From Lantana camara (lineage: Eukaryota; Streptophyta; Magnoliopsida; Lamiales; Verbenaceae), in assembly GCA_037501455.1 (NCBI GenBank), contig CM074862.1, positions 87,443,501-87,507,500 of the forward strand: a stretch of 64,000 nucleotides of DNA, in the 5' to 3' direction. The position numbers were made by a program, and so were the translations under genes. This document shows, piece by piece, positions 20,577-31,869 of the stretch. Positions within the stretch are counted from its first letter, which is position 1, and each line of letters begins with the position of its first letter. The notes below the pieces were generated by a model. It worked only from the letters and a program-made list of their open reading frames with translations, was not told the origin of the DNA and did not search any database.

Positions 20577-22283
20577 TCGTGATGTGCAAAGGATCACCTA
20601 AAGATAGCATAGATTCAACAATTACATTCAAACGGCATCATATGAGTCATATACTAAGCTTTCAAGTCATAAGATAAATAATCAACAACATGTGAATCAT
20701 ACTCAGCACATTACCACACATAATCGAGGTATGCAAGTCATTACAATGCATATAAACATGATTCCAAGTCATATATATCATGCTAGGGGTGGAAAAAGTG
20801 TAAAGAAAGTGAAAAGGAAGCAAAACGATCAAGATTACAAAAACTCAAATTTGGGACCCGAGATGCATGGAACGGCTGTTTAGCCTTGTAGTTCATTTTG
20901 TAAACGCCCGTTTGGGCTATGAAAACGGGACAGTGGCATCTCACACGGGCGTTTGGGGTTTTACTTGAAATTCGAAACCCCCGTTTAGGATGCGGCTCTC
21001 CCAAAACTCAAGTATGAAAATAAGTTCATCCATGGTGAAAAATGTACTCCAAATGCCTCAAAATCATGCTCCAAAGTTCATGCAATGTGAATAAATGAAG
21101 TTAAACATCAAATAACATAACAAGAACATTTAGAATGAATATACAACACGAAATCCAACAATTCACACATATGAACTTCATCTTCTTCAAGTATTAAAAG
21201 CTTCAAGCTGAACAATGGTGAAATCTTCAATCATGCAAGAAACTCAAGGGAATTAATCACACTCTTCATGAAATTGCTCAACGAACAAGAATCCAACACG
21301 AAATCAAGCAAAAACACATAAGAACATGAACATGCAAAAATTCTTCAAAAAGCTTCAAAAGCCAACAATGGTTGATTTCACATAAGAGCATAAAAGCAAG
21401 AAATTCTTATACTAAAATGTTCCCAACAACAATATGAACGCATTTCCAACAAGAAATTCGAATTCAATCTACCAAATAAGAGCCTTAGTTCACATTCAAG
21501 TTCAAAAAGCCTCAAGAACATAAACCCAACAAAGAAACACATAAACCTTACCTTGAGAGCTGAAAATCAAAGAGGAAACTTGTTCTCTAATCTTGAATTC
21601 CCAACTTTAATCTTCTCTCTTGGTTCTTGAAAATGGCTTGAAGTGTTCTTGAGAGAATATGAATAGGTCGAAAGAAAAGTGAGAGAGAGAGAGAGAGGGT
21701 TTGATTCTTGTGTTTTAACGTAAATGAGTCTTAAGATGTTAAAATCTAGTTTATAAAATTGGTTCAGCTATTTGGGTCATGAATCGGGTCAATTAGAGCG
21801 GGTTAAAAGCGAAATTAGGTCTCAAATCGGGTTAAATTCGAAATTGGCTCGCAGGTCAACACTTGGCGCTTAAAAAGTTGACTTTTCATAAAATGGTCAT
21901 AACTTCTCCGTCCGAACTCCGAATTGAGCGATTCAAGAACCCACAAACTCATAATCGAATTATCTATCTAATTCCATTAAGTTATATCCAGTTCCAGGCT
22001 CGAAAATATAAATTTACCAAATTGTCCCTAATTATACTTTAAATACCCAAAGAAGCACATAGTTTCGATTAATAATAAAACATGCTATCAAAGCTCAACG
22101 AAAACAATGCGAGCATATAGTTATCATATCAAGTAGTCATGTATCTCATGCAAATCATATATTTCACATAAGCACAAGAAGAACATAAAATTAAAGCATA
22201 TTATTCACATAATTCATGCATAAAAGGTAAATCGATCACTCCCCGTAGCAAAACTTACCTTGATCGAGAAACGGGGTGTCACA
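20577..22283 (-). repeat. Long LTR 'D', 5'-side fragment
   Basis: Right part of LTR D; the minus strand begins at 22283 with TGTGACACCCCGTTTCTCG. Beyond this point (22284) Athila-2 gag begins in mid-protein, so LTR D marks an insertion into Athila-2. It contains AAAC/GTTT hairpins (20902-20986). 21660-21705 is a GA-rich run. No genes; short ORFs are unsupported. Confidence 0.75.
20902..20986 (-). repeat. Hairpin group in long LTR 'D'
   Basis: Plus-strand AAAC/GTTT arms around GCCC (20902-20913), a decayed unit ACACGGGCGTTT (20944-20955), and AAAC/GTTT around CCCC (20975-20986). Shorter arms than in the other arrays, same NCCC core. Confidence 0.65.
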
Positions 22284-23388
22284 CTACCGATGCTATCCGG
22301 GTAAAGCTTTTCCCCTTTTCACTAAGGGAATGGACTAAGGCATGGTTGAGTATTGTACCAAATGAATCCTTTCAGAGCTGGGACGCACTTTCTCAGGCTT
22401 TCCTAGCCAAGTTCTGCCCATTTAGCAAAACTACGAAGTGCAGGAATGATATTCAAGGCTTTAGACAATTGGATGGGGGGGCCTTCTTTGGGGCTTAGGA
22501 AAGATTTAAGGATTTCCAGAAGAAATGCCCACACCATGGCTTTCCCGATTGACTATTGATTCAGACGTTCTAAAATAGGATGTCCCCAACTTTCAGAGGG
22601 GCAGTGGATGCCACAGTAGGCGGAGCATTCTTGTCAAAATCTAAAACGATCGCCACTAAACTGCTAGATAAAATGTCACAAAATGATATTTTTGTGGATG
22701 AAATGAGTCATTCCCAACCAACCAAGGTGACAGCATGAGCCTTAGAACTAGATGGCCTAGCCGCTATTAATGCCATGTTCGAGCCTCTTAACAAGAAATT
22801 GGACTAACTTTCTGTGAATACAGTTGGGACACAAGCCCAACAAGTTTAGGTAACTTCTAAAACTTGTAGTGGTCCACATGCATTTAACGTATGTCCTTAT
22901 ACCAATACAGGTGAATAGGTGCAAGAGCAAGTGAATTATGCAAATAACTCAAAATCGGTGAATGATCCTTACTCAAACACCTACAACCCATGTTGGAAAA
23001 ACCATTCCCATTTTTCTTGGTCTAATAGTCAAAATACTCAACAACAATCCAGGCCATAATTTTAACCTAGACCTCAGGCTCCACCTCACCAAAACCTCCA
23101 CCCTCGTCCAGGCCAATACCTAATGCAACCACAACCTGCACCATACATTCCTCATACTGAACCTCAACAGGAACAAAAGCAGGGATGGGAGGCTGAACTT
23201 GAGAAGTTCATAGCCGTATCTTCAGATAGATATCAGAAATTGAAGACTCGAGTAGAACGGGGGATGAATCAGAACAGGAATTTGGAGATTCAGATTGGTC
23301 AAATTGCCCAATCCTTGAATATGAGGGGCCCAGGAATGTTGCCTAGTCAAATCGAAAATAATCTTAAGGAGCACTATAAGGCCATTAC
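22284..23388 (+). pseudogene. Athila-2 gag, middle part
   Basis: Starts in mid-gag with TDAIRVKLFPFSLREWTKAW and goes on through FLAKFCPFSKTTKCRND, VGGAFLSKSKTIATKLLD, NDPYSNTYNPCWKNHSHFSW and a Q/P-rich region to LNMRGPGMLPSQIENNLKEHY (23123-23413 is the longest open part). Stops at several places (for example TAG near 22497, TGA near 22551, TAG near 22846) show it is dead. Compared with Athila-1 gag it keeps the same order with many substitutions. Confidence 0.85.
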
Positions 23389-24458
23389 TAGGGATGTAAA
23401 CGAGCTGAGCTGAGCCTTGGCATTTTTTCATGGTTCGAGCTCGGGCTCGACCTTAAAAAATTAGGCTTGGGTTCGACTTGCGAGCCGACGAACCGTAATT
23501 GGGGTGGCTCGGGCTTGGCTCGCAGTGAAGTTCGATCGAGCCGAGCCGAGCCCACGAGCCATTGTCCAAACCCTTAAAATCATTTTATTTTGGCCAGATC
23601 TGGAATTGCCCTTTACTAAAAAACCTAAATCTCTTCAGGTACGTCCAATTCAGAAGTGTCTCAAAAAAATTCAAACGAACAACCAACCATTTTGGCCAGA
23701 TCTGTATCTTTCCCTTCACCAATGAACCTAAATCTCTTTAGCTACATCCAATTCAAAACAACAAACAACCTAGATTTAGTTTTTTCGGTATAGCTAAAAC
23801 AAAAAACAGATCGTCACCAAAGAAAAAAAGCAGAAAATAGAGATGCAATGGGAAAGAAAATTGGGAAAGTATATGGTATTTTGACAAATTAATTCTTCTA
23901 TATTCTTCCAAAGGTATCACATCTGAAATTCACTGAAATAAATCAAACGAAAATAAAAAATAAAAAAAAAAAGAGAAAGAGAAGGAGGTGGTGGCTCTAG
24001 ACGATGGACGAGCTGTTATCACGATTTCTGTGATGGACGTCGTGCGACTACAGGATATTGGAGGCGGTGGGTGGACGGCGCGAGATGACGAGAGAGGGAA
24101 GGCGGTGGCATCGTGGTGGTTCCGACGTGGTGGCGTGGTAGCTGGGATGGGGTGGCTGGGATTTCTGTGCCTCTGTGCTGTGCCTCTGAGTGAAAGAAGA
24201 AGAAAGTAAATGGGGCTAGGTTTGCTTTTGACAGGAGTGTATATATACATATATATATATATTTTTTTTTAAATTAGCACAGGCTTGCGAGCCGGCTCAC
24301 GACCCACGAGCCAAGAAATACATGGCTCGGGCTTGGGTTCGAAACTCTCCAAGCTGAGCTTTGGCTCAGCTCGCCTCGTCAACTTCGAACTCAAGCCCGA
24401 ACTTTCTTCGAGCTGGCTCGTAAAGCTCGCAAGCTACCTCGTCTCGTTTACATCCCTA
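23389..24458. mobile_element. Non-autonomous hAT transposon, TSD GCCATTAC
   Basis: Ends TAGGGATGTAAACGAG and, in reverse, TAGGGATGTAAACGAG, flanked by a perfect 8-bp duplication GCCATTAC (23381-23388 and 24459-24466), diagnostic for hAT. 1070 bp, no transposase. Both ends carry dense GAGCC/GGCTC motifs (about 23400-23560 and 24275-24430). An AT-rich block with TA repeats is at 24238-24265. The ORFs inside (23988-24209, 23930-24250 on the minus strand) have no recognisable domain and are probably chance or captured fragments. Confidence 0.95.
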
Positions 24459-24869
24459 GCCATTACCTTAAGAACTGGTAAGGAGTACAAAGGTCCAAAG
24501 TTGCCTACATATTTTGATGTAGACAATACAGTTGGTGAGAAAGTCGAAGAGGTAGTTGTGACCGAGAAGGGAAACATAGAGGATAAAAAGGAAGAGCTCC
24601 CTACAAAGCCAAAAGTGAATGTGGCACCTAAGGAATATGTGCCACCTGTTCCTTTCCCTCAAAGACTACAGAAACAGAAGTTTGAGAAACAGTTTGAGAA
24701 GTTTTTGAGGATATTCAAGGAGTTATATATCAACATTCCTTTTATAAAGGTACTAGCACAAATGCGGACTTATGTGAAGTTTTTGAAGCAGATCCTCTCT
24801 AACAAGAGGAAATTAGAAGAATATGCCACGATTGCACTTACTGAGGAGTGCAGTGCTATTCCAGCATAA
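24459..24869 (+). pseudogene. Athila-2 gag C-terminus
   Basis: After the hAT element the frame resumes with LRTGKEYKGPKLPTYFD, a Lys/Glu-rich linker, then PFPQRLQKQKFEKQFEKFLRI, FKELYINIPFIKVLAQMRTYVKFLKQIL and EECSAI, all conserved in the Athila gag-protease junction. An upstream open frame from 24285 includes hAT sequence and is not a true start. The frame ends in TAA at 24867-24869; the protein continues in another frame, so a small indel lies near 24855. Confidence 0.88.
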
Positions 24870-25131
24870 ACTTCCCTTGAAGCTTAAAGATCCAGGGAGT
24901 TTCTCTATCCCTTGTACTATTGGCATTTTAACTTTCAATAAGGCTTTATGTGATCTAGGTCCTAGTGTGAGTTTAATGCACTTGTTTATTTGCAGGAAAT
25001 TAGGTTTGGATACACTGAAAGCGACTACAGTTTCACTATAATTAGCCGATCGGTCCATCACATACCCCACTGGACTCTTAGAAAACGTCCTTATTAGGGT
25101 TGGAAAGTTTTATCTTCCGGTAGACTTTCTC
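24858..25131 (+). pseudogene. Athila-2 aspartic protease
   Basis: The frame shifts from gag into LPLKLKDPGSFSIPCTIG, then KALCDLGPSVSLMHLF, the protease active-site region (usual form D-L-G-A-S; Ala is Pro here), followed by a TAA within the domain near 25040 and TYPTGLLENVLIRVGKFYLP. Protease would process gag-pol in the particle. Degraded; the rest of the domain runs on into the next ORF. Confidence 0.83.
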
Positions 25132-26043
25132 GTGCATGATATAGAAGAGGACCGAGATATGTCATTGATTCTAGGAAGACCTTTCCTAGCCACATTCGGG
25201 GCATTGCTTGATGTAAAGAATGGAGTGCTAACTCTAAGAGTGAGGGGAGAACAAGTGGAGTTTAACTTGTTTAAGAGCATGAAGGGACCAGTGATGGAAG
25301 AAAAGTATTTCATGGTAGAAGATCTTACTTCAATTTCGACATTGCAAGATGACCCTCTTGAATTATATTTGCAGGGAATGGAAGAGAGAATAGATGGGGA
25401 GGATTTGCTTGAAGAGATAGTTGTCTATTCAAAGGCACTTGAGGCAACCCCATTCGTACAGTTCCGGCGAAGGTTTGTTTATGAGAAGTTGGGTACACGT
25501 AAGCCCACTCCTCCTCCTTCAATTGTTAAGGCTCTTAATTCGGAATTGAAACCCCTCCCCAATCATTTGAAATATGCATTCTTAGCTAAATCTGATACAT
25601 TGCCTATTATTGTTTCTGCTGAATTATCTGAGTTACAATTGGATACTTTGTTGAGGGTTTTGAGAGATCATAAAAGAGCAATAGGGTGGACTATTTCTGA
25701 TATTAAGGGGATTAGCCCAACTATTTACATGCGTAAAATGTTGATGGAAGATGAGCATAAACCCTCTGTAGAACACCAACGCAGGTTAAACCCGAACATG
25801 AAAGAAGTTGTCAGAGCTGAGGTAATTAAGTTACTAGATGTTGGGATCATTTATCCCATCTCAGAAAGTAAGTGGGTTAGTTCTATTCAGGTTGTACCTA
25901 AGGAAAGGTGGATGACTGTAGTTAAGAATGAAAATAATGATTTGATTCCTACTAGGACAGTCATGTGGTGGAGAGTTTGCATTGACTCTAGGAAGCTTAA
26001 TACTGCAACACGAAAAGATCACTTTCCCCCTTCCCTTCATTGA
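25132..26043 (+). pseudogene. Athila-2 protease end, linker and RT fingers
   Basis: A 303-residue open stretch: HDIEEDRDMSLILGRPFLAT (protease end), a linker with LKPLPNHLKYAFL, then the RT N-terminus with HKRAIGWTISDIKGISPTIY, the EHQRRLNPNMKEVVRAEV block, a degraded SKWVSSIQVVPK, and WWRVCIDSRKLN. It ends in TGA at 26041-26043, just after a run of five C that appears to hold one extra base; the next in-phase codon would also be a TAG. RT continues at 26048. Confidence 0.9.
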
Positions 26044-26047
26044 TTAG

Positions 26048-27418
26048 ATGCTACAGAGGTTAGTTGGGCATGCATATTACTGTTTTCTAGATGGGTATTC
26101 AAGTTATAATCAGATAGCTATAGCTCCGGAAGACCAGGAAAAATGTACTTTCACTTGTCCTTATGGTACTTTCACGTTTAGGAGAATGTCGTTTGGATTG
26201 TGTAATGCCCCAGCTACATTTCAGAGATGCATGATGGGTATTTTTTCTGATTTCATTGAGCGTACCATGGAAATACTTATGGATAATTTTTCTGTGTTTA
26301 ATTCCTCTTTTGATTTTTGTTTGCAGAATTTAACCCAAGTTTTGCAGAGATGTGAAGAGACTAATCTTGTATTAAATTGGGAAAAATGCCACTTTATGAT
26401 GAAAGAAGGGATTGTACTTGGCCACAAAATTTTGGAGAAGAGAATTGAGATTGACAAAGCTAAGATTGAAGTGATTGCGAAGTTGCCACCGCCAACCAAT
26501 ATTAAGGGAGTTAGGAGTTTCTTTGGTCATGCAAGGTTTTATCACCGTTTTATCAAAGATTTCTCCAAAATTACTTTACCTCTTTGCAAGCTTTTACAAA
26601 AGGATGTTGAGTTTGTCTTTGATAATGATTGTTTGATTGCCTTTGACAGGTTAAAGAAAGAACTCACTTCAGTACCCATCATGGTGGCACCGGATTGGAA
26701 TTTACCGTTTGAGCTCATGTGTGATGCAAATGACTTGGCCATAGGGGCGGTCCTTGGTCAAAGAAGGGAGAAACGTTTACATGTTATTGCATATTCTAGC
26801 AAAATACTTAATGATGCACAACTTAATTATGCCACCACTGAAAAAGAACTCTTAGCTATTGTACATTCTTTTGACAAGTTTCATTCTGCCTTGATAGGTT
26901 GTAACACTGTGGTATATACAGATCACACCGCTATTAAGTACCTCTTGTCCAAGACAGATAGCAAACCGCGCCTCATAAGGTGGATATTGTTGCTTTATGA
27001 GTTTGATTTGCAGATTCGGGATAACAAAGGCACTGAGAATGTGGTAGATGACCACTTGTCTAGGTTAGAATTCGAGGAGACAGCGGAGAATAGAGAGGAA
27101 GCTATAGTGGAGAACTTTCCGGACGAGCAATTGTTTAAGGGGGATTATGGAGTCCCATGGTATGCAGACTTCATAAACTATTTGGTTAGTAGAATTGTAC
27201 CTCCCGACCTTAGTTTCTACCAGAAGAGGAAGTTCCTTTCAGATGCAAAGTATTACTACTGGGAGGAATCGTTGTTTTACAAACACTGTTCTGATGATTT
27301 GGTAATGAGATTTATACCTCAGGATGAGATTGAGAAGGTGCTGTATCAGTGTCATGCTAGCCCTTATGGAGGTCACGCTAGTGCAAGTAAGACTGCTGCA
27401 AAAGTGTTACAGCCTTGA
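26048..27418 (+). pseudogene. Athila-2 RT palm, RNase H and integrase zinc region
   Basis: 456-residue open stretch. [41 protein letters not shown], then the palm motif ILMDNFSVF, with Asn in place of the second catalytic Asp. RNase [39 protein letters not shown] (all three acidic positions kept), ending [10 protein letters not shown]. Integrase zinc region: [15 protein letters not shown], but the downstream Cys pair is lost (ERGLRKRTGNI). A TGA follows at 27416. Inactive by the RT change alone. Confidence 0.92.
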
Positions 27419-27567
27419 TATTGGTGGCCTTCGTTGTTTAAGGATGCACACGAGTTTGTGACTGAGCGTGGTTTGCGTAAGAGGACGGGGAATATAGGGA
27501 AGAGAGATGAGATGCCCTTAAGATGTATTCTGGAGATTGAGCTTTTTGACATATGGGGCATTGATTT
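27419..27567 (+). pseudogene. Athila-2 integrase, first part of core
   Basis: Continues in frame after the stop: YWWPSLFKDAHEFVTERG, RTGNIGKRDEMPL and ELFDIWGIDF, the last including the first catalytic Asp. The coding sequence is cut at 27567 by the solo LTR; its target duplication GATTT is part of the Asp-Phe codons. Confidence 0.88.
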
Positions 27568-27854
27568 TGTAACGCCCCGCTCATCCGATAAATAAGGTAC
27601 GTCACCTTCTAACCTTTTTATGTGTTTAATTAGGTGATTGGTGCGTTGTGTGGCCCTCTTTTGAACTCTTTTAAAGTTAGGGCCCTTTTTGTAATTTTCT
27701 TCTTTTAAGGGGTTTTTCCGGTCACTTCTCGTTCGGTAGAGATTTTGACTTCTTTGACCCCTCCTTTGCGTCCGGGGCATCGAGACGAGTCCGTAGACTC
27801 TAAGTTTGCTCAATTCTGACTTCGTTAGCCCGTTCTTCCGATCGTTTTTGAGTA

Positions 27855-27887
27855 CGAGGATCCGAGATATATACTCGGGTTTCCTCG
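27855..27887 (+). promoter_or_regulatory. Candidate TATA box inside an inverted repeat
   Basis: Outer arms CGAGGA and TCCTCG, inner arms CCGAG and CTCGG, with ATATATA in the centre. It sits about 290 bp into the LTR. The outer arms are conserved in LTR B (15863-15894) although the inner bases differ. Likely the LTR core promoter; the significance of the palindrome is unknown. Confidence 0.6.
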
Positions 27888-29561
27888 TTTTGCGTGCCAA
27901 AATCAGATCAGCTCCAGCCATCGTCTTCTCCAGCGATCCGACACTGTTCACACACAGTGGAGGTGTGAAAACACACACTAGCTCGTTCTCCCTCGTTTCT
28001 CGACGGAATTCGACGAATCAATAGTGGAAATTTATCAGCTCGACGAGCCCGTCAGAACCGTACCAGTTTCGTGGCCTGAAAGTGACCAGCGGCGGCGCAG
28101 CGGTGGTCCGACGGTGGCGGGTTGCGCCACCTCCACCCCGGCGGCGTTCCGGCGACCCTCGCCGGCCAACAACCACCCTACCCCATGTTTTCGACCCTTC
28201 CCGTTCCATTTCCGGCCTCCTTTTCGAGCGAATCGCGGCGTAGGTGGTGGTTCCGGCGGTGACGCAGCGGCGCAGCTTGGAGGCGGCGGTTCGGCCATTT
28301 TCCAGCCGATTTCGGTGGTGCTCCCTTCACAAAAGTTGCTCCTGTTGACGAGTCCGAGCTATTCGTGGTGGTGGCGGTCAGAGAACGGGCCGGCGGCGGC
28401 GGACCGGTGGCGGACCGGGCCTGGACCGGCGGGTCTGAACCGATTACTGTTCCGGCGATTTTTTCGGCGATTTGACTTGGGGCTTTCGTAGGGCTTGTTA
28501 CAAGCTTTCCAACGGTATGCCCGGATTTCATTTTGGTTTTACGGTTTACGTTTAATTTCAGTTTTCGTACTAGGATTTAAGTTCGGTTTTTCGTCAACGA
28601 AGTCCGGCGTGTTTGGCATTTTCTGAAATTGTTTGAGGGCTTTTGTTGAGCAGGCCGAGACGCACGTTCCTGTCCTTCCGGGGATTTTTCCGACCGCTGG
28701 AGGCGGTGTTCCGGTGGCGGCCGGTGGCTGTTCGACCGGCTAGGGTAGCGGCATTCCGGTGACTTTCGGACAGAAAGTCCCTTTCGTTGTGGTGAGTCCA
28801 ACGCCACTTTCCGTTCGTCAATCGGATGCCCGGTTGATTTATTGTGATTTATTTTGTGTATTTCTATTTAATTGAAATTAATTGTTTTAATTGCAATAAA
28901 TTGCCAATTGCTTGATTTGTCGATCAATATGAATTCCAAGGTGTACGAAAGCATGTATTAAATGATCTATGATATATGTTGATGCTTTGATTTGCAATTT
29001 GAACTCCGATATGCCGTATTTGAGCTATTTGTCTAACTTGAAGGGGTATATGTTTAATTTTGTAAATAATATGAATTTGTTTGATTTAATTAGGTAACCT
29101 TGTTAATTGAATCCGCTTAGTGATATATGGATTGAGTATGCCATGTGTGAATTATATAAAATTGATATAGTTAGAATTTGTATGTGATTTCGTGAGATTT
29201 AAATGATTTGAATGTCTCTATTTGTTTATTTTACAATTGTAAACTTGAATTGTAAATGTTATATGAAGTTCATGACTTGATTGCAAGGAATTATGAAAGA
29301 TATGAAATGATTGGGCTTGAAACCCTCATGTATGGAATGTACTTGAACGAATTACTTGATTATGTAACTTCATAACATCATTTTACTTCTTATACATCTC
29401 ATATCATGTGTTTAGCATTGCCGTGTGTCTATGTGGTTTCATATTGAGTCAATTCTCACCAGTACACACTGTTCCTTCTCTTGTATAGTTTGTTTCCAGG
29501 GCGGAGACTTCCAAATTGAATAGGCACCCGTATTGCTCTTGTTTCTTGTCTCGTGGTATTC

Positions 29562-30482
29562 CAGGTGAGGGTGTTTTCGTTCTAGTTACATATCAAACCC
29601 TACAACCCGTATGTGAAAAGCTTTGGCCAAAACCTTATGATTATATATGTTACTTTTAAAAGTGGAGTCATCGAGTAAATATTGATTGATCGAGTAAATA
29701 TTGATCGAGTAAACCCTTTTCAAATGGATAATGATGGATATGGTATGATTCTTATGAATCAAATGTTTTGGCGAGAAAGAATGATTGATTGATTGCACTG
29801 ATTGGGGCCCAGGGGCTTGGTGTGAGTGGGGACCCGAGGAGGCAAGGGCTGACGGTAAACCCTCACACTAGTCCCACTATTGAACAGCGGTACCGGACCT
29901 CGTCAGGAGATTGGCGGGGAAAGGGAGCTGCGTGCCATCTGGGGAGTCATGTAACCCCTTTTGGCCAATGATTGGGTGGTCGGGCCTTGCAAACCCACCA
30001 CCAACCCGGAGGAAGAAGGTTGGAACTTATTTATGATTGAAAATGATTGACTGATTGATTGATTGATTATTGATTGATAGGCACTGTGCGGGAAGGCCGG
30101 GCATCGGATTGCCCAAACAATATATTTAGGACATGATATGTGATCTGAGTGTATTATGATATATTGCATGATCACCTATTTAATGTATTAATGATATTTG
30201 TCGTACACGGTCGGCGTTTGGTTGGAGATTGTGCACGCTCACTCGCCGAGCCTTATTGATTGAATATGATTTACGAACTTAATGAATTTAATATGAATAG
30301 TCATAAAGTCTGAGCATTGCTGAGTTATTCTTTTGCCCTTTTTGGGAACTAACTTTAAATAAAACCTTGCTCGGGATTTATGACTTGCATGTGCATGTTT
30401 CTATATGATATGTATCGCTCCTGCTCACTCAGTCTTCTAGAGACTGACCCCTCTTTCCCTTTTTTTCCAGTTTCTTTTGCAG
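29562..30482 (+). other. Possible intron within the solo LTR
   Basis: CAG|GTGAGG (29562-29570) is a near-consensus 5' splice site and TTTTGCAG (ending 30482), after a pyrimidine-rich run, a good 3' splice site. The same pair occurs in the 5393-7781 LTR (GT at 6680, AG ending 7394), and the donor also in LTR B (13899-13908, minus). The GC-rich module and the CAGTCT hairpin lie between them. Splicing is inferred only. Confidence 0.4.
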
Positions 30483-30909
30483 GTGTTGGTTACTAGGCGG
30501 AGTTAGAGTGTCGAGTCTTTGTTCTAGTCTCACTCATTTACACTCACTGCATATTATGTTGTCTTTAAATACTGTATTGATTAATGATTGATTTATTATT
30601 GATGGCCGGTGTGCCTTATTGAACTGATATTGTTTCGGGACAGGTTAGGACAGGTGTACTGATTAGTGGAACCCGTATTTGTATTCGTATTGGATTGCAT
30701 TTGTTTCATGAATATTACATAAATAATTTCCTTGCTTCCGCATTTTGGGTTTTGTTGATGGTTCCAGGGTTAGCTTCCGCCTAGTCAGGACTGTACTTTT
30801 GATTGTCACCCGTTCGCTGTGAGTCCGATTCATGTGTGGACTGCCTATTTCATATGTGGATTAGACTCATAGTGCGGGGGATGTGGTGCCTATCGTCCCG
30901 GGTGCTACA

Positions 30910-31788
30910 GATTTCATAGTTCCATTCCCGTCATCCCTTGGAAATAAGTATATCTTGGTGGGGGTTGATTACCTATATAAGTGGTTGAAGCCATAGCAAC
31001 CCTACGAATGATCCCAAGGTGGTGTTAAAACTTTTTAGGAAGAATATTTTTAGTCGATTTGGAGTTCCTCGAGCTCTTATTAGTGATGGAGATTCCCACT
31101 TTTGGAATAAACCTCTTAAGATTCTCTTGAAGAAGTACAGAGTGCATCATCTGGTGGCGACGTCGTATCACCCCCAATCAAGCGGGCAAGTTGAAGTTTC
31201 CAACATGGAAATTTAGCAGATTCTAGAGAAGACAGTGAGTAGCTCGAGAAAGGATTGGGCATCTAAGTTAGATGATGCATTATGGGCGTACAAATCTACT
31301 TTTAAGATGCCTATCGGAACATCCCCGTATAAGCTAGTTTATGGGAAGTCATGCCATCTTCCGCTTGAACTCGAGCATAAGGAATATTAGGCCATTAGGG
31401 CCATTAATTTTGATCTCAAGGAGGTAGAAGAGAAGAGGACGTTGTAATTACATGAGTTAGTGGAGTTCTGGCTCAATTCATACAAAAATGCCTAGGTTTA
31501 TAAGGAGAGGACTAAGAGATGGGGTAATAAGCACATCCGGATTAAGGAGTTTGAAGTGGGACAATTGGTGTTATTGTTCAATTCTCGGTTGCAGTTGTTT
31601 CACGGGAAACTAAAGTCCCGTTAGTCCGGTCCATTTAGACCTATTAAGGTGATGCCAAGTGGAGCTGTGGATATAGAAAACGAGATTATAGGCATGTTTG
31701 AGGTGAATGGGCAGAGGTTGAAGCAGTATCTAGTTGGCAAGCCCATCGAAAAACACACTTCATGTGTATTAACAATTCCTACAAACTA
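30910..31788 (+). pseudogene. Athila-2 integrase, rest of core and C-terminus
   Basis: Resumes with GPFPSSLGNKYILVGVDY-like sequence, a broken patch, then [19 protein letters not shown] (second catalytic Asp), [20 protein letters not shown] (catalytic Glu), [39 protein letters not shown] and the C-terminal [22 protein letters not shown]. Multiple stops and a frameshift near 31000-31020. The only ORF of note is 31019-31216. The terminal stop of pol is near 31788; 31789-31869 is a pyrimidine-rich non-coding spacer. Confidence 0.87.
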
Positions 31789-31869
31789 ATCTGGATTCCA
31801 AAGCCAAACTAACGACTATAACTTAGAACTAATTTTTCTTTCCCTTCTCTTCTTTCTTTGTTTTCTTTT

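Larger units (their letters stand above)
27568..30909 (+). mobile_element. Solo LTR of Tekay/Del-type element (TSD GATTT)
   Basis: From TGTAACGCCCCGC to CCCGGGTGCTACA, 3342 bp, flanked by GATTT at 27563-27567 and 30910-30914. No internal region, hence a solo LTR. Same family as LTR B (12417-16181). Contains a TATA box inside an inverted repeat (27855-27887), a GC-rich CGG/CCG block (28030-28800) that gives long but meaningless ORFs on both strands, splice-like sites (donor GT at 29565, acceptor AG at 30481-30482), the shared GC-rich module (29805-30035), and a CAGTCT/AGACTG hairpin (30430-30446). Confidence 0.95.

Noticed and set aside
24285..24458. N-terminal part of ORF 24285-24869
   Set aside because: This part is hAT sequence; only the portion from 24459 is Athila gag, so the ATG at 24285 is not a real start.
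28024..28531. Overlapping Pro/Arg-rich ORFs (155, 117 and 87 residues)
   Set aside because: GC-rich composition of the solo LTR creates open frames on both strands; no family match and no conservation of frame with LTR B.
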